NCBI RefSeq assembly: GCF_018141405.1 | Contig: NZ_CP058648.1 | Span: 1,689,001-1,753,000 of the forward strand | Length of the DNA stretch: 64,000 bases | Origin: Serpentinicella alkaliphila | Lineage (GTDB): Bacteria > Bacillota > Clostridia > Peptostreptococcales > Natronincolaceae | Reading direction: 5' to 3' | Shown: positions 46,140-55,509 of the stretch, in pieces | Layout: every line of letters starts with the position of its first letter | Position numbering within the stretch: the first letter of the stretch is position 1 | Notes under the pieces: generated by a model | What the model was told of the DNA's origin: nothing | Seen by the model: only the letters and a program-made list of their open reading frames with translations | The model's database searches: none | Made by a program: the position numbers and the translations under genes

Positions 46140-47420
46140 ATGGATATGCTAATAATATTTATAGTTTCACTATTTGGATTTTTGTTAATTGGTGTACCCG
46201 TAGCGTTTTGTTTAGGTTTGGCTGCCCTTGTAATGATGGGTATGCAGAACTTTGGCTATGACGTATTAGTGCAGAAAATGGTTGGTGGTATTGACAGCTT
46301 CCCCCTTTTAGCTGTACCTTTTTTTATGCTTGCAGGGGAAATTATGAACACAGGTGGTATAGCTAAAAGAATCATTAATCTTTCAAACGCACTTGTTGGA
46401 CATATTACTGGAGGATTAGGTTTAGTAAATATTGTTGCTAGTATGTTCTTTGGGGGAATTTCTGGGTCCTCGGTTGCTGATACTGCAGCTATAGGGGGAT
46501 TGTTAATTCCTGCCATGAAAGAAGATGGGTATGATGCAGATTTTTCTGCTGCTGTAACAGCGTCATCCTCTACTATGGGTATTGTTATACCCCCGAGTAT
46601 TCCTATGATTTTATTTGGACTAATTAGTGGTGTTTCTGTAGTTAAAATGTTCTTAGGAGGAATTATTCCAGGTATTCTTATTGGATTTTCTCTACTGTTT
46701 CTGACCTATTTTATTTCTAAAAAGAGAAATTACCCGAAAGGAGATAAGTTTTCTTTAATTAGGGTATTTAAAGCCCTTAAGGAATCAATATGGGCAGTGC
46801 TTTTACCTGTTATTATTATAGGAGGTATTATCTCTGGATACTTTACACCTACGGAAGCAGCCGTTGTATCAGTTGTATATGCTTTAATTGTTTCGCTATT
46901 AATATATAAGGAAATGACAATAAAAGATTTACCAAAAGTATTGATTGATACTGGAAAAACCACAGGTATTGTAATGTTAGTTGCGGGAACTGCTATGGTA
47001 GTTGCATGGCTACTTACTGTTGTGAGAATACCACAAACTATCGCAACAACAATTCTATCCATTTCGGAAAATCCATTTGTGGTCCTGTTGATTATAAATT
47101 TCTTCTTATTGTTGGTTGGAAGCGTTATGGATTTAACACCAGCTCTATTAATTCTAGGCCCAGTATTATTACCCGTAGCTAGAGAAGTAGGCATTGACCC
47201 TGTTTTCTTTGGTGTAATGATGGTAATAAACTTAGGTATAGGACTGGTAACACCTCCTGTAGGTACAATATTATATATTTCCTGTGGAATTGCAAAAATT
47301 TCATTGGAACGAATTGTAAAGGCTATGATGCCTTTTCTAGTAACACAAGTTGCGATACTACTAATAATTATAATATTTCCACAGTTGGTTCTTTGGATAC
47401 CGAATAATGCACTGAGATAG
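46140..47420 (+). CDS. dctM: TRAP transporter large permease, DctM family
   Basis: A 426-residue, 12-helix Na+- or H+-coupled transport subunit. Diagnostic segments are GVPVAFCLGLAALVMMGM, FPLLAVPFFMLAGEIMNTGG, the conserved loop FFGGISGSSVADTAAIGGLL, SSTMGIVIPPSIPMILFG and LGIGLVTPPVGTILYISCGI. The coordinates fit with a 3-base gap from dctQ and GGAGGGGG before the ATG. Substrate specificity resides in the binding protein. Confidence 0.93.
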   Translation: MDMLIIFIVSLFGFLLIGVPVAFCLGLAALVMMGMQNFGYDVLVQKMVGGIDSFPLLAVPFFMLAGEIMNTGGIAKRIINLSNALVGHITGGLGLVNIVASMFFGGISGSSVADTAAIGGLLIPAMKEDGYDADFSAAVTASSSTMGIVIPPSIPMILFGLISGVSVVKMFLGGIIPGILIGFSLLFLTYFISKKRNYPKGDKFSLIRVFKALKESIWAVLLPVIIIGGIISGYFTPTEAAVVSVVYALIVSLLIYKEMTIKDLPKVLIDTGKTTGIVMLVAGTAMVVAWLLTVVRIPQTIATTILSISENPFVVLLIINFFLLLVGSVMDLTPALLILGPVLLPVAREVGIDPVFFGVMMVINLGIGLVTPPVGTILYISCGIAKISLERIVKAMMPFLVTQVAILLIIIIFPQLVLWIPNNALR

Positions 47421-47466
47421 TATGTGTATAGTTAGTTGTCAGATTGAAATTTCGGGAGGTACATAG

Positions 47467-49200
47467 ATGCTTAAAAGTCAAGAAATAAGAAAAAAAGCCC
47501 CAGAAATGGACTCCTTACGGATAGGGATGGGATGGTCGGTGGAGGAATTGTCTAAACCTCAAATAATTATTGAGAGTACCTTTGGTCACAGTCATCCTGG
47601 GAGTGCCCACTTGGATGTTTTGGTAGAGGAGGCTTACCAAGGAGTAGTTTCAAATGGAGGAAAACCATCTAAATTCTTTGCCACAGATATTTGCGATGGT
47701 CAAGCTCAGGGTCATGATGGTATGAACTACTCTTTAGCGTCAAGAGAGTACATCGCTAATATGATAGAAATCCATATGGGTGCTACACCTTATGATGCAG
47801 GTGTATTTATTGCTAGCTGTGACAAGGGAATGCCAGCGCATCTACAGGCAATTGCTAGAATGGATATCCCGTCGGTAGTTTTAACTGGAGGTACTATGAA
47901 GGCTGGTCCTAATATGCTGACATTAGAACAGATAGGCACATATAATGCTAAATATCAAAGGAAGGAAATTACTGAACAGGAGTTTACTGATTTTAAGCAT
48001 AATGCTTGTCCTTCTTGTGGTGCTTGCTCTTTTATGGGTACAGCTGCTACAATGCAGATTATGGCAGAAGCATTAGGTTTAGCCTTGCCAGGTACAGCCT
48101 TTATGCCAGCTACAGCAGAGGAGCTAAAGGGACTTGCAAGAAAAGTTGGAGAACATGCTGTTAAGCTTGTGGAAATGGATATAAGACCATCGCAAATACT
48201 AACAAAAAAAGCTTTCGAAAATGCAATTATGGTACATGCAGCTATTGCAGGTTCGTCAAACTCTTTGTTGCATATTCCAACAATTGCCCATGAGTTAGGA
48301 ATTGAAATAGCTCCACAGATGTTTGATGAAATTCATAGGAAAATTCCATTTATCCTAAATATACGTCCAAGTGGATTTTATCCGGGTGAGTATTTTTGGT
48401 ATGCTGGAGGGGTTCCGGGGGTTATGGAAGAAATTAGAGAGTATTTACACCTAGATGTTATTACTGTAACAGGAAAAACTTTAGGTGAAAACTTAGATGA
48501 GTTGAAAATGAACGGCTATTATGATGTATGCTATCGACATTTAGTTGAGAAAGGCGTGCGCAAAGAAGATATTTTAAAAACAACTAAAAACCCAATTCAA
48601 GCTCAAGGTGCAATAGCTATTTTAAAGGGTAATCTAGCTCCTGAAGGGGCTGTTGTAAAACATTCAGCTATAGCAAAAGAAATGCTACAAGCTACTTTAG
48701 TTGCAAGAACCTTTGATAGTGAAGAAGAAGCTATGGAGGCCGTATTGACTAAAGAAATTAGTCCGGGAGATGCCGTTATTATACGATATGAAGGGCCTAA
48801 GGGTTCTGGTATGCCTGAGATGTTTTATACAACAGAAGCCATTGCTTCTGATCCTGAGTTGGTTTCAACTACAGCATTAATTACTGATGGAAGATTCTCT
48901 GGAGCTACTAGAGGCCCGGCTATAGGGCATATTTCTCCGGAAGCCAGTGAAGGGGGACCTATTGCATTAGTGGAGGAAGGTGACTTGATTTCACTAGATA
49001 TTCCGAATAGAAGCATTGACATTATTGGTGTAAAAGGTGAAGAAAGGTCTAAAGAGGAAATAGAAAAAATTCTTATAGAAAGAAAAGCCAAGTGGATAAA
49101 ACCAAAGCCTAAATATACAAAAGGTGCCCTTGGGATTTATACTAGGTTGGCTGTATCTCCTATGAAGGGTGGCTATATGGAGTTTAAAGAAGGAATGTAA
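47467..49200 (+). CDS. IlvD/Edd-family dehydratase, sugar-acid type
   Basis: A 577-residue Fe-S dehydratase. It carries FATDICDGQAQGHDGMNYSL, FIASCDKGMPAHLQAIARMD and NACPSCGACSFMGTAATMQI (the cluster cysteines and an extra CPSCGAC spacing typical of the aldonate group). It also carries AAIAGSSNSLLHIPTIAHEL and TALITDGRFSGATRGPAIGH. The CPSCGAC and the STFGHSHPGSAHLD opening distinguish it from biosynthetic IlvD and suggest an aldonate or related hydroxy-acid dehydratase. It is the last gene of the GntR-dehydrogenase-TRAP operon, 46 bases after dctM, with GGGAGG upstream. Substrate unknown. Confidence 0.85.
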   Translation: MLKSQEIRKKAPEMDSLRIGMGWSVEELSKPQIIIESTFGHSHPGSAHLDVLVEEAYQGVVSNGGKPSKFFATDICDGQAQGHDGMNYSLASREYIANMIEIHMGATPYDAGVFIASCDKGMPAHLQAIARMDIPSVVLTGGTMKAGPNMLTLEQIGTYNAKYQRKEITEQEFTDFKHNACPSCGACSFMGTAATMQIMAEALGLALPGTAFMPATAEELKGLARKVGEHAVKLVEMDIRPSQILTKKAFENAIMVHAAIAGSSNSLLHIPTIAHELGIEIAPQMFDEIHRKIPFILNIRPSGFYPGEYFWYAGGVPGVMEEIREYLHLDVITVTGKTLGENLDELKMNGYYDVCYRHLVEKGVRKEDILKTTKNPIQAQGAIAILKGNLAPEGAVVKHSAIAKEMLQATLVARTFDSEEEAMEAVLTKEISPGDAVIIRYEGPKGSGMPEMFYTTEAIASDPELVSTTALITDGRFSGATRGPAIGHISPEASEGGPIALVEEGDLISLDIPNRSIDIIGVKGEERSKEEIEKILIERKAKWIKPKPKYTKGALGIYTRLAVSPMKGGYMEFKEGM

Positions 49201-49700
49201 ACACTAGATACTTTATGGTATATTGTATTGCTATGAAGCTAGTACACTCGTGACCTCGTAGTATTGAATTATGAAAGCTTTAATCGTTATACATATACTT
49301 GAAAAATACTGGAATATCTAATATTTATTCTTGAATATATCAATGTATGTACTTAGTATAAATGTCAATAGTACGTAATTGCTTTAGGAGAAGGTTTTTA
49401 CTGACGATAAGTTGTCTGTAGAAAATGTCTTCTAAGGCTTTTTTTATTATCGAAATTTTGGTTGTTTTATAATTTAATCTATTTCTTGAGAGAAGGGAGC
49501 TAATAAGGTTATTTTTGAATACTGATATACAATTTAAAAATTTGAAGTGGGTTAAAAGGATTGAAAACATTAGACTGAGAAGGTTTAAGACATACCATGC
49601 TTTTCCATACTAATTACTCCTAATTATATATATAATGGTGTTATGCGTTATGTAAACTTACTGCAACTTTTAAGTATAAGGGGAGCTTTTGGGTGGTGTT
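49201..49700. other. Intergenic stretch without a recognised gene
   Basis: AT-rich, with a minus-strand open frame (49340-49570) that has no ribosome site or known family and looks random. No clear terminator follows the dehydratase gene. The promoter of the glycosyltransferase gene is presumably near 49620-49680 but no consensus stands out. Confidence 0.4.
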
Positions 49701-51047
49701 ATGGTGACTGATGGAAAGATTATCGAAAGCGATCGGCTAGAACGAAAAGGGATATATATAAAAGTGTGGATTAAGTTTCTTATTGCCCACTTTGGTGCAC
49801 TTCTGTGGGTAGGAGTTTCTATCGTTTTGTCATTAAGATGGGTAGGGGAGCTAGGTACTATTGTTTCAGTGCCATTTGCCATTATAATTATCACGGGGAT
49901 AGCTTACATTCCTGGATATATTAATGCTTTTACTGTTATGAGTCTTCTGAGCGATAAGCAACCTAAGTTTGTGACCGTAAGTCCTGAAGAAGACATTACA
50001 ATAATCATTGCCTGCAGAAATGAAGAGAATGCTATAGGGGAAACATTAGGATATATAGCAAAGCAGGATTATGAAGGGGAAATAAAAGTAATAGTAGTGG
50101 ATAACGCTTCTACTGATGGAACTTATGAAGAGTCCAAGAGGGCTGGAGAAAACCTAAAACTAAACATTACTGTAATTAATGAGAACATACCAGGAAAATA
50201 CAATGCTCTAAATAGGGCTTTAAAATATGTGGATACTGAATTTGTAGCTACTCTTGATGCAGATACTTTGCTACATAAGTCATCTGTTAGATATATTGTA
50301 TCTAGAATGATATCGGCCCCATCAGATGTTTGTGCTGTGGCAGGATCTGTTCTTGTAAGAAATAGTAGGACCAGTTTTATTGCTAAACTTCAAGAATGGG
50401 ATTACTTCTTAGGTATAGCAAGCATTAAAAGAATGCAAGGATTATATCAAGGGACGTTAGTTGCTCAAGGAGCATTTTCTTTATACAAAACAGAAGTATT
50501 GAAGTATGTAGGGGGTTGGCCTGATGCTATTGGAGAAGATATAGTTCTAACATGGAAATTTTTTGAAAATAAATGGAGAGTTTTCTATGAGCCTCTAGCT
50601 GTGGCTTTTACTGATGTGCCAATTTCACTTAAACATTTAGCAAGGCAGAGAAGTAGGTGGGCGAGAGGAATGATAGAGGCTCTTAAGGCTGTGAAGCCTT
50701 GGAAGCAACCCTTGGGATATATTAAATATCTTACTAGTATAAATCTAATTATGCCATATCTTGATATTATCTACACATTCGTATTGATACCAGGTTTGAT
50801 TATTGCACTGTATGGGAAATACCACATTGTAGGACCTGTGACGATATTTGTATTACCACTTTCGATGATTCAGAACTTTGTATTATATAGATATCAGCAA
50901 TATGTTTTTAAAAATTTAGGCTTAAGCATTAGAAAAAATAGATTTGGCTTTATTGTATACGTTTTGTTCTATCAAATGCTCATGAGTCCAATCTCGATAC
51001 TTGGATATATGCAGGAAGTTTTCTTTCTAAAGCGTGTATGGAAATAA
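49701..51047 (+). CDS. Membrane glycosyltransferase, family 2 (processive type)
   Basis: A 448-residue enzyme resembling poly-GlcNAc or hyaluronan-type synthases. Two membrane helices lie near the N-terminus (FLIAHFGALLWVGVSIVLSL and a second near residue 65). The cytoplasmic GT2 domain holds the Asp motifs VDNASTDG and TLDADTLLHKS, the acceptor-site Asp in WPDAIGEDIVLTWKFF and the Q(Q/R)xRW motif as RQRSRWARGM. Three further helices end the protein. The start could be the ATG at 49701 or the TTG at 49689, which is only 3 bases after GGGGAG; I favour the ATG. Product and acceptor are unknown, and no export or modification genes are adjacent. Confidence 0.8.
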   Translation: MVTDGKIIESDRLERKGIYIKVWIKFLIAHFGALLWVGVSIVLSLRWVGELGTIVSVPFAIIIITGIAYIPGYINAFTVMSLLSDKQPKFVTVSPEEDITIIIACRNEENAIGETLGYIAKQDYEGEIKVIVVDNASTDGTYEESKRAGENLKLNITVINENIPGKYNALNRALKYVDTEFVATLDADTLLHKSSVRYIVSRMISAPSDVCAVAGSVLVRNSRTSFIAKLQEWDYFLGIASIKRMQGLYQGTLVAQGAFSLYKTEVLKYVGGWPDAIGEDIVLTWKFFENKWRVFYEPLAVAFTDVPISLKHLARQRSRWARGMIEALKAVKPWKQPLGYIKYLTSINLIMPYLDIIYTFVLIPGLIIALYGKYHIVGPVTIFVLPLSMIQNFVLYRYQQYVFKNLGLSIRKNRFGFIVYVLFYQMLMSPISILGYMQEVFFLKRVWK

Positions 51048-51210
51048 GAGGTGCCTATTAATCTTCTGCATAAAAATTGAGGAATTGGTAAGATGAATAA
51101 TAATTAAGTGTAATTTGTAAATCGTAATCTAAGTTTAAGGAGGAGAAATCCTTAATACTTAGTATATGTGAGTTATATCTATAGGTGGTGGGTTATTTTA
51201 TAATTACATA

Positions 51211-51259
51211 AAAAGGACGGGTAGATTGCTTTTTTAACCAAAATACCTGCCCTTTTTTT
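51211..51259 (+). terminator. Terminator downstream of the glycosyltransferase region
   Basis: An imperfect stem AAAAGGACGGGTA / TACCTGCCCTTTT followed by Ts. It resembles the hairpin at 55278-55320 in sequence (AGGACRGGTA ... TACCTGYCCT). Confidence 0.75.
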
Positions 51260-51285
51260 ATGAACCAAATAACATTTTAGAGCCA

Positions 51286-51596
51286 TTAACATCTAAAAAA
51301 TCTAATTTCTCTTAAATCTATACCGATAAAACTCCAGCCCCTTCTTGTGTGTTGCCAACTTGCAACAGAGGTAGGGCCAACGAATATTGGATAGAATACA
51401 AAGCTTCTTCCGTTAATTAATTCTACAAAGGTAAATTTAAATAAACAGAATCTAATTGCTCCAGGATCTACTGGGTAGGGCTGTTGGAAATCTCCTGATG
51501 GTGGTGGAGGACTTACGGGTGGCTGTAGTAAACTTGTGGAGGACCAAAGGGAGATCTTCCGTATGGGGGCTGATTATAATATACGTGATCATACAT
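51286..51596 (-). pseudogene. Small Tyr/Pro-rich protein gene with one frameshift
   Basis: From an ATG at 51596 (GGAGG upstream) the minus strand reads MYDHVYYNQPPYGRSPFGPP, then hits a stop. One base shift in the proline codons restores PPPPSGDFQQPYPVDPGAIR, FVELINGRSFVFYPIFVGPT, SVASWQHTRRGWSFIGIDLR and a stop at 51286. The C-terminal domain (about 65 residues, aromatic-rich, ending REIRFFRC) looks well formed and resembles small, uncharacterised clostridial proteins with Tyr/Pro-rich heads, possibly spore-coat related. The frameshift lies near 51520 in a CCACCACC repeat, a likely slippage site. Confidence 0.6.
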
Positions 51597-51868
51597 TTGC
51601 AATGTTTCCTCCTTACCTATCTGAAATTTATAAGCTACTTAGTTAACTTCTAAGATATAAAGGTATTACCTTCTATATCTCGCTTCATTATATGCACATA
51701 AATTAAAGGTGCTCAAATTCTTGAAGTAAATTTCAGTAGAAACACGTGCGTAGTTTTGAGTGAGTTTAAAGCGCGTTCGTCATGAGGGATTATAATATTA
51801 AGAACATTATAAAAATAAGAAAGAGAATAGTGGATAGTGATTATTAAGACTTACAAAAAGGAAGCTAC

Positions 51869-52650
51869 CTATTTATCAACTAGACTATTAACTACTACAA
51901 GACGATTGTAATAATTTTTTTGTCTTAAGAGGTCTAAATATTGACCAGGAGAACAACTAGAGAACTCGCTAAAATCCTTGTACATGTGGGATTGGCCATA
52001 GTAACCTGCTTCTTGGGCTATTAGAATGAGGCTGGATTGATTAGGATTAGCAATATATTTATTCAGTTTGTTCAATACATACTGAAATCGTATGATTTTA
52101 CTTAATAGTTTTGGAGACATTCCGAAATACTCAGTAAATTTGAGATTTGTATGTCTTTCTGAATATCCAATTTCATAGGCTAAATCCTTTATTTTTATTT
52201 GTCCTTTAGACTCAATAACTCTTTTTATCATATGATTTTTTAGAAGCAGAGGGCTTGATGTGGATTTAGTTTTTTCTATTTGTTTTGTGTAAAATTCCAT
52301 GAAGTAGGATACCTGGGTCATAAAATCCATACTAGTTACAATTTTTTCATAATATCTCTAGTCTCAAGAATATCTTTTAATGAAATAGTGTTACCAATAA
52401 TTTCTTTAATATGGATATCCTTATTTATTAAGTACTCACCAGGATAAAATCTAACACCAAAATAAAAACTTGAAGGATTAGATAACACTTTTTTAGGTTG
52501 TAAAACTGTAGCGCAGATTTCAGCATTGGGTGACGTGTCATTACAAGTAAAGAGAAGGTCGAAGCATGCGTCTGGAACTGCTATCATATCCTCTGATTCC
52601 AATACATCCCTTTTGAAAGTATAAAAATGTGAAATGCCATAATTATTCAT
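51869..52650 (-). pseudogene. AraC-family regulator with a one-base frameshift
   Basis: The first frame (52650 down to 52336) is an N-terminal sensing domain (YGISHFYTFKRDVLESEDMI ... KDILETRDIMKKL). The second frame (52330 down to 51869) holds two AraC helix-turn-helix units: IKIKDLAYEIGYSERHTNLK and LILIAQEAGYYGQSHMYKDF, then the FSSCSPGQY signature. Adding one A to the six-A tract at 52342-52347 (coding strand AAAAAA) joins them as ...DIMKKIVTSMDFMTQVSYF, so a single homopolymer deletion caused the break. It is divergent from the oxidase operon at 52871 and was probably its activator. Confidence 0.8.
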
Positions 52651-52870
52651 GATAACTTTGTAATATTTCTTAGCTGATAATACGAAATATGGTTATACTT
52701 AAATAACTTAAAACTTTCAATATAAAACGTTAAATTTAACATTAAATTTTCAGAAAAATCAAATAACATTTAAAAAACACGAACATTATCTGTTTTTTAT
52801 AATACGAATCGTACGCCTTGCGACTTATAATAAATACATAGTTATAAAGTTTAAATCCTATATCGAATAA

Positions 52871-53278
52871 ATACGCTCTCAAAACATACCATGTAATCCT
52901 TGTCAGGACTCTTGTCCTAAAAATTGTATTCTGATAGGTGATGATATAACTGCACTATCGGTTTTTGATGAATCTACACTTTGTATTGGGTGTGGAATGT
53001 GTGTAGCTTCTTGCTCGGGGCAGGCAATATTTTTAATTGATAACGATAGAGAAGATGGATATAGTTACGTAACTATACCATATGAGTTTCTACCCCTTCC
53101 GGAGGTAACCTCCAAAGGTCAGGCCTTAGACAGAAGTGGTACAGTGGTTTGTGAGGCAAAAGTTATAGAAATTAAGTCAATAAAGGCCTATGATTTGCCT
53201 CACCTAGTAACCTTTCGTGTACCAGAAGAGATGGGTACAAGTACTCGATTCTTTAGACAACTGAAGGAGGTACACTAA
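52871..53278 (+). CDS. 4Fe-4S dicluster subunit of an amine/amino-acid oxidase complex, 5' end missing
   Basis: A two-cluster ferredoxin-like protein. The frame holds PCNPCQDSCPKNCILIG and LCIGCGMCVASCSGQAIFLI, that is, two CxxC-type cluster motifs, then a beta-rich C-terminus. The frame opens just after a stop at 52868 with no ATG, GTG or TTG before the first Cys block, and the only ATG (52997) would delete the first cluster. The 5' end is therefore probably lost, together with the 2Fe-2S and FAD genes that usually precede it in such operons. The BFD gene follows after 2 bases. Proteins of this kind pass electrons in opine, hydroxyproline or D-amino-acid dehydrogenases of the HcnABC type. 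Confidence 0.65.
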   Translation: MRSQNIPCNPCQDSCPKNCILIGDDITALSVFDESTLCIGCGMCVASCSGQAIFLIDNDREDGYSYVTIPYEFLPLPEVTSKGQALDRSGTVVCEAKVIEIKSIKAYDLPHLVTFRVPEEMGTSTRFFRQLKEVH

Positions 53279-53280
53279 AA

Positions 53281-53607
53281 ATGAGAAAGATTAATGACAG
53301 ATCTAGGAATTTAGGAGTTTTTATGGAAATGGCGGACGACGAAATAATTATATGTAGATGTGAAGAGGTTACAAAGGGTGAAATACGGAGAGCGATACAT
53401 GCTGGCATGTTTACACTTCAGGAAGTAAGAAAGTTTTTGCGTACAGGTATGGGTCTGTGTCAGGGGCAGACCTGTGGGAAGTTAGTAAAAGCTATTATTG
53501 CGCGAGAACTTAATATATCACCTAATGAACTAGAATCATCAACTGGCCGTGCTCCGATGCGTCCTATTGAAATGCAGGTACTGGCCAATGAAAGAAAGGA
53601 GGGCTGA
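53281..53607 (+). CDS. BFD-like [2Fe-2S]-binding protein
   Basis: A 108-residue protein with the bacterioferritin-associated-ferredoxin fold. The cluster cysteines are in IIICRCEEVTKGEI and MGLCQGQTCGKLVKAII, the CxC ... CxxxxC pattern of the family. In HcnABC-like oxidase complexes this domain links the FAD subunits. AAGGAGG precedes the ATG, and it overlaps neither neighbour but lies within 5 bases of both, so it is in the same operon as the ferredoxin and FAD oxidoreductase genes. Confidence 0.85.
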   Translation: MRKINDRSRNLGVFMEMADDEIIICRCEEVTKGEIRRAIHAGMFTLQEVRKFLRTGMGLCQGQTCGKLVKAIIARELNISPNELESSTGRAPMRPIEMQVLANERKEG

Positions 53608-53611
53608 TCGT

Positions 53612-54742
53612 ATGGAAAATCATGCAGATGTTGTCATTGTTGGGAGTGGAGTAATCGGAAATGATGCAGCCTACTATTTAGCAAAAGAGGGAAAGTATGT
53701 AATAGTATTAGAAATAAGTGACCACATTGGTGATGGTGGTTCAACTAGAAATGGGGGTGGGGTTAGGCAGTCAGGTAGACATCCTGCTGAATTGCCACTT
53801 GCTATGTATAGCGTACAAAACCTATGACCGAAACTTTCAGAGGAACTTGGTATAGATGTTGAGTATTATCAAGAAGGAAACTTGAGATTAGGTAAAACAC
53901 AGGAGCACCTCAAAATTTTAAAAGAGCTTACGGAACGATCAAAAACATTGGGTTTGGATGTAAGAATGATAGATGGGGATGAGGCAAGAAATATTAATCC
54001 GTATCTTTCAGATGAAGCTATTGGAGCTAGTTGGTGTCACACTGATGGGCATGCTAATCCTTTGTTAGTAACACTTGCTTACTACATGAAAGGTAGAGAG
54101 TTGGGCGTACGATTCATAACTGGTGAGGAAGTTATAGAAGTTAGAAAGATTAAGGGTAGGGCACGAAAAGTAGTGACTGAGAACAATATCTATGAAGGGG
54201 ATAAAATTATTATTGCGGCCGGTCTAAATACTCGTCAAATAGTTAGAACTATAGGGATAGATGTGCCAATGAATCCTGTTCTATTAGAAGTATTTGTTAC
54301 AGAACCTCTACCTGAAATGTTTTATCATAAGCTTGGAACAGCAGAGGCTGATTTTTATGGGCATCAAAGTACTCATGGGTCCTTTGTTTTTGGGGGGACA
54401 TCGAGATTGGATGCTTTTGCTTTAGAACCTGAAAATAATCGGACTATGAGTATTACTGCACCATATATTTGTCGTGGAATAATTAAATACTTTCCTAATT
54501 TAAAAGAACTAAAGATTATAAGGACATGGTCAGGCTACATTGATGATTGTGTTGATCATATACCAGTCATTAGTAATGTTGAAGAAGTTCCTGGTTTGAT
54601 CATTGCCTGTGCTTTTTCAGGCCACGGATTTGGTATTTCACCAGCAGTAGGAATACTACTTTCTGAATTGGCTTTGGATAAAGAGACAACTTTAGATATT
54701 AGTCCTTTTCGATATAATCGTTTTAAGGCAAAAATACAATGA
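53612..54742 (+). pseudogene. FAD-dependent oxidoreductase (DadA/glycine-oxidase type) with an in-frame TGA
   Basis: From the ATG at 53612 (AGGAGGG upstream) the frame starts with the FAD loop DVVIVGSGVIGNDAAYYLA and the DAO signature GDGGSTRNGGGVRQSGRHP. A TGA at 53825-53827 interrupts VQNL-x-PKLSEELGIDVEYY. The same frame then runs without another stop to 54742, with the substrate-domain block EGNLRLGKTQ and the FAD-binding end CAFSGHGFGISPAVGILLSE. Relatives usually have Trp at the TGA position, so TGG to TGA is the likely mutation. The whole protein would be 376 residues, a normal size. The RidA gene overlaps its stop (ATGA). Confidence 0.85.
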
Positions 54743-55158
54743 TGAAAGGTAGTGCAGCAATGAAAATGGAAAGAAAAAATTACTATTCAGGAAGTGCATT
54801 AGAAGAAAAGGTTGGATTTTCAAGAATGGTATCCATTGGACCCTTCATCCATATCGGAGGAACAACTTCTGTACAACCAGATGGAAGCGTATTTGGGATA
54901 GATAGTCCATACGAACAGACAAAATATATATTACAAAAACTCATTCATTTATTAGAGGGGGCTGGGGCTACTATTGAAGATGTTATAAAAGTAAAATGCT
55001 ACACAACTGAGATGTCCTATGCTCAGGAAATAGCAAAAGCGTATACTGAATCATTTTTTGAAGTTAAACCTTTACTCACAATTGTTGGAATTACTATGTT
55101 GAATAGGGAGACTCAACTAGTAGAAATAGAATTGGAAACCGTAAAAGTAAATAGCTAG
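54739..55158 (+). CDS. RidA-family enamine/imine deaminase
   Basis: A 139-residue Rid protein. Landmarks are FIHIGGTTSVQPDGSVFGID, the helix YEQTKYILQKLIHLLEGAGA, VIKVKCYTTEMSYAQEIAKA and the closing TIVGITMLNRETQLVEIELE. It lacks the conserved Arg (Arg105 in RidA) seen in the pyruvate-imine deaminases, the position reading NRETQL, so it belongs to a Rid subgroup with altered or no imine hydrolase activity. Context explains its presence: amino-acid oxidases make imines, and Rid proteins clear them. Its start overlaps the oxidoreductase stop; the first ATG (54739) or ATG at 54760 could be used. Intact. Confidence 0.8.
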   Translation: MMKGSAAMKMERKNYYSGSALEEKVGFSRMVSIGPFIHIGGTTSVQPDGSVFGIDSPYEQTKYILQKLIHLLEGAGATIEDVIKVKCYTTEMSYAQEIAKAYTESFFEVKPLLTIVGITMLNRETQLVEIELETVKVNS

Positions 55159-55277
55159 CAATATGAAAATTGCTTCTGTAGCACTTCCTGGTAAATACAC
55201 GTAGCTGTTTTAGGAAACATGTTGTTTTGAATTTTTCTCCTTAGTGCTGTAATCCTTGAGTTAGATAACGAAATAAG

Positions 55278-55320
55278 AAGGACAGGTAAATTGAGAGTCA
55301 ATAAATATACCTGTCCTTTT
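55278..55320 (+). terminator. Terminator of the oxidase operon
   Basis: An 11-bp perfect stem AAGGACAGGTA / TACCTGTCCTT with a 19-base loop, followed by TT and a short T-rich tail. Confidence 0.75.
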
Positions 55321-55509
55321 GCTTATTAGTTTAAACTATATCTAACTTAGCTTAGAATATCCTATAAAAAACTTTGAATAATTCGTTAACCTCTATGCTT
55401 TAAGAGAATATAATGAATTGCATAAGGGTTATTATTGTTTAGAAGGTATATTCTACATTTATTACTGTTATAAGAATAGCAAAATTATAAATGTTGTGGG
55501 GGAAAGTAT

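Noticed and set aside
46730-47194. 154-codon open frame antisense to dctM
   Set aside because: Mirror of a highly conserved transporter gene, no ribosome site and no recognisable protein; it is a shadow of the coding strand.
49340-49570. Minus-strand 76-codon frame in the gap after the dehydratase gene
   Set aside because: No ribosome site, low-complexity AT-driven composition and no known family.
53825-53827. TGA as a selenocysteine codon in the FAD oxidoreductase
   Set aside because: No convincing SECIS hairpin follows directly, and the position is normally Trp in this family, so TGG to TGA is simpler.
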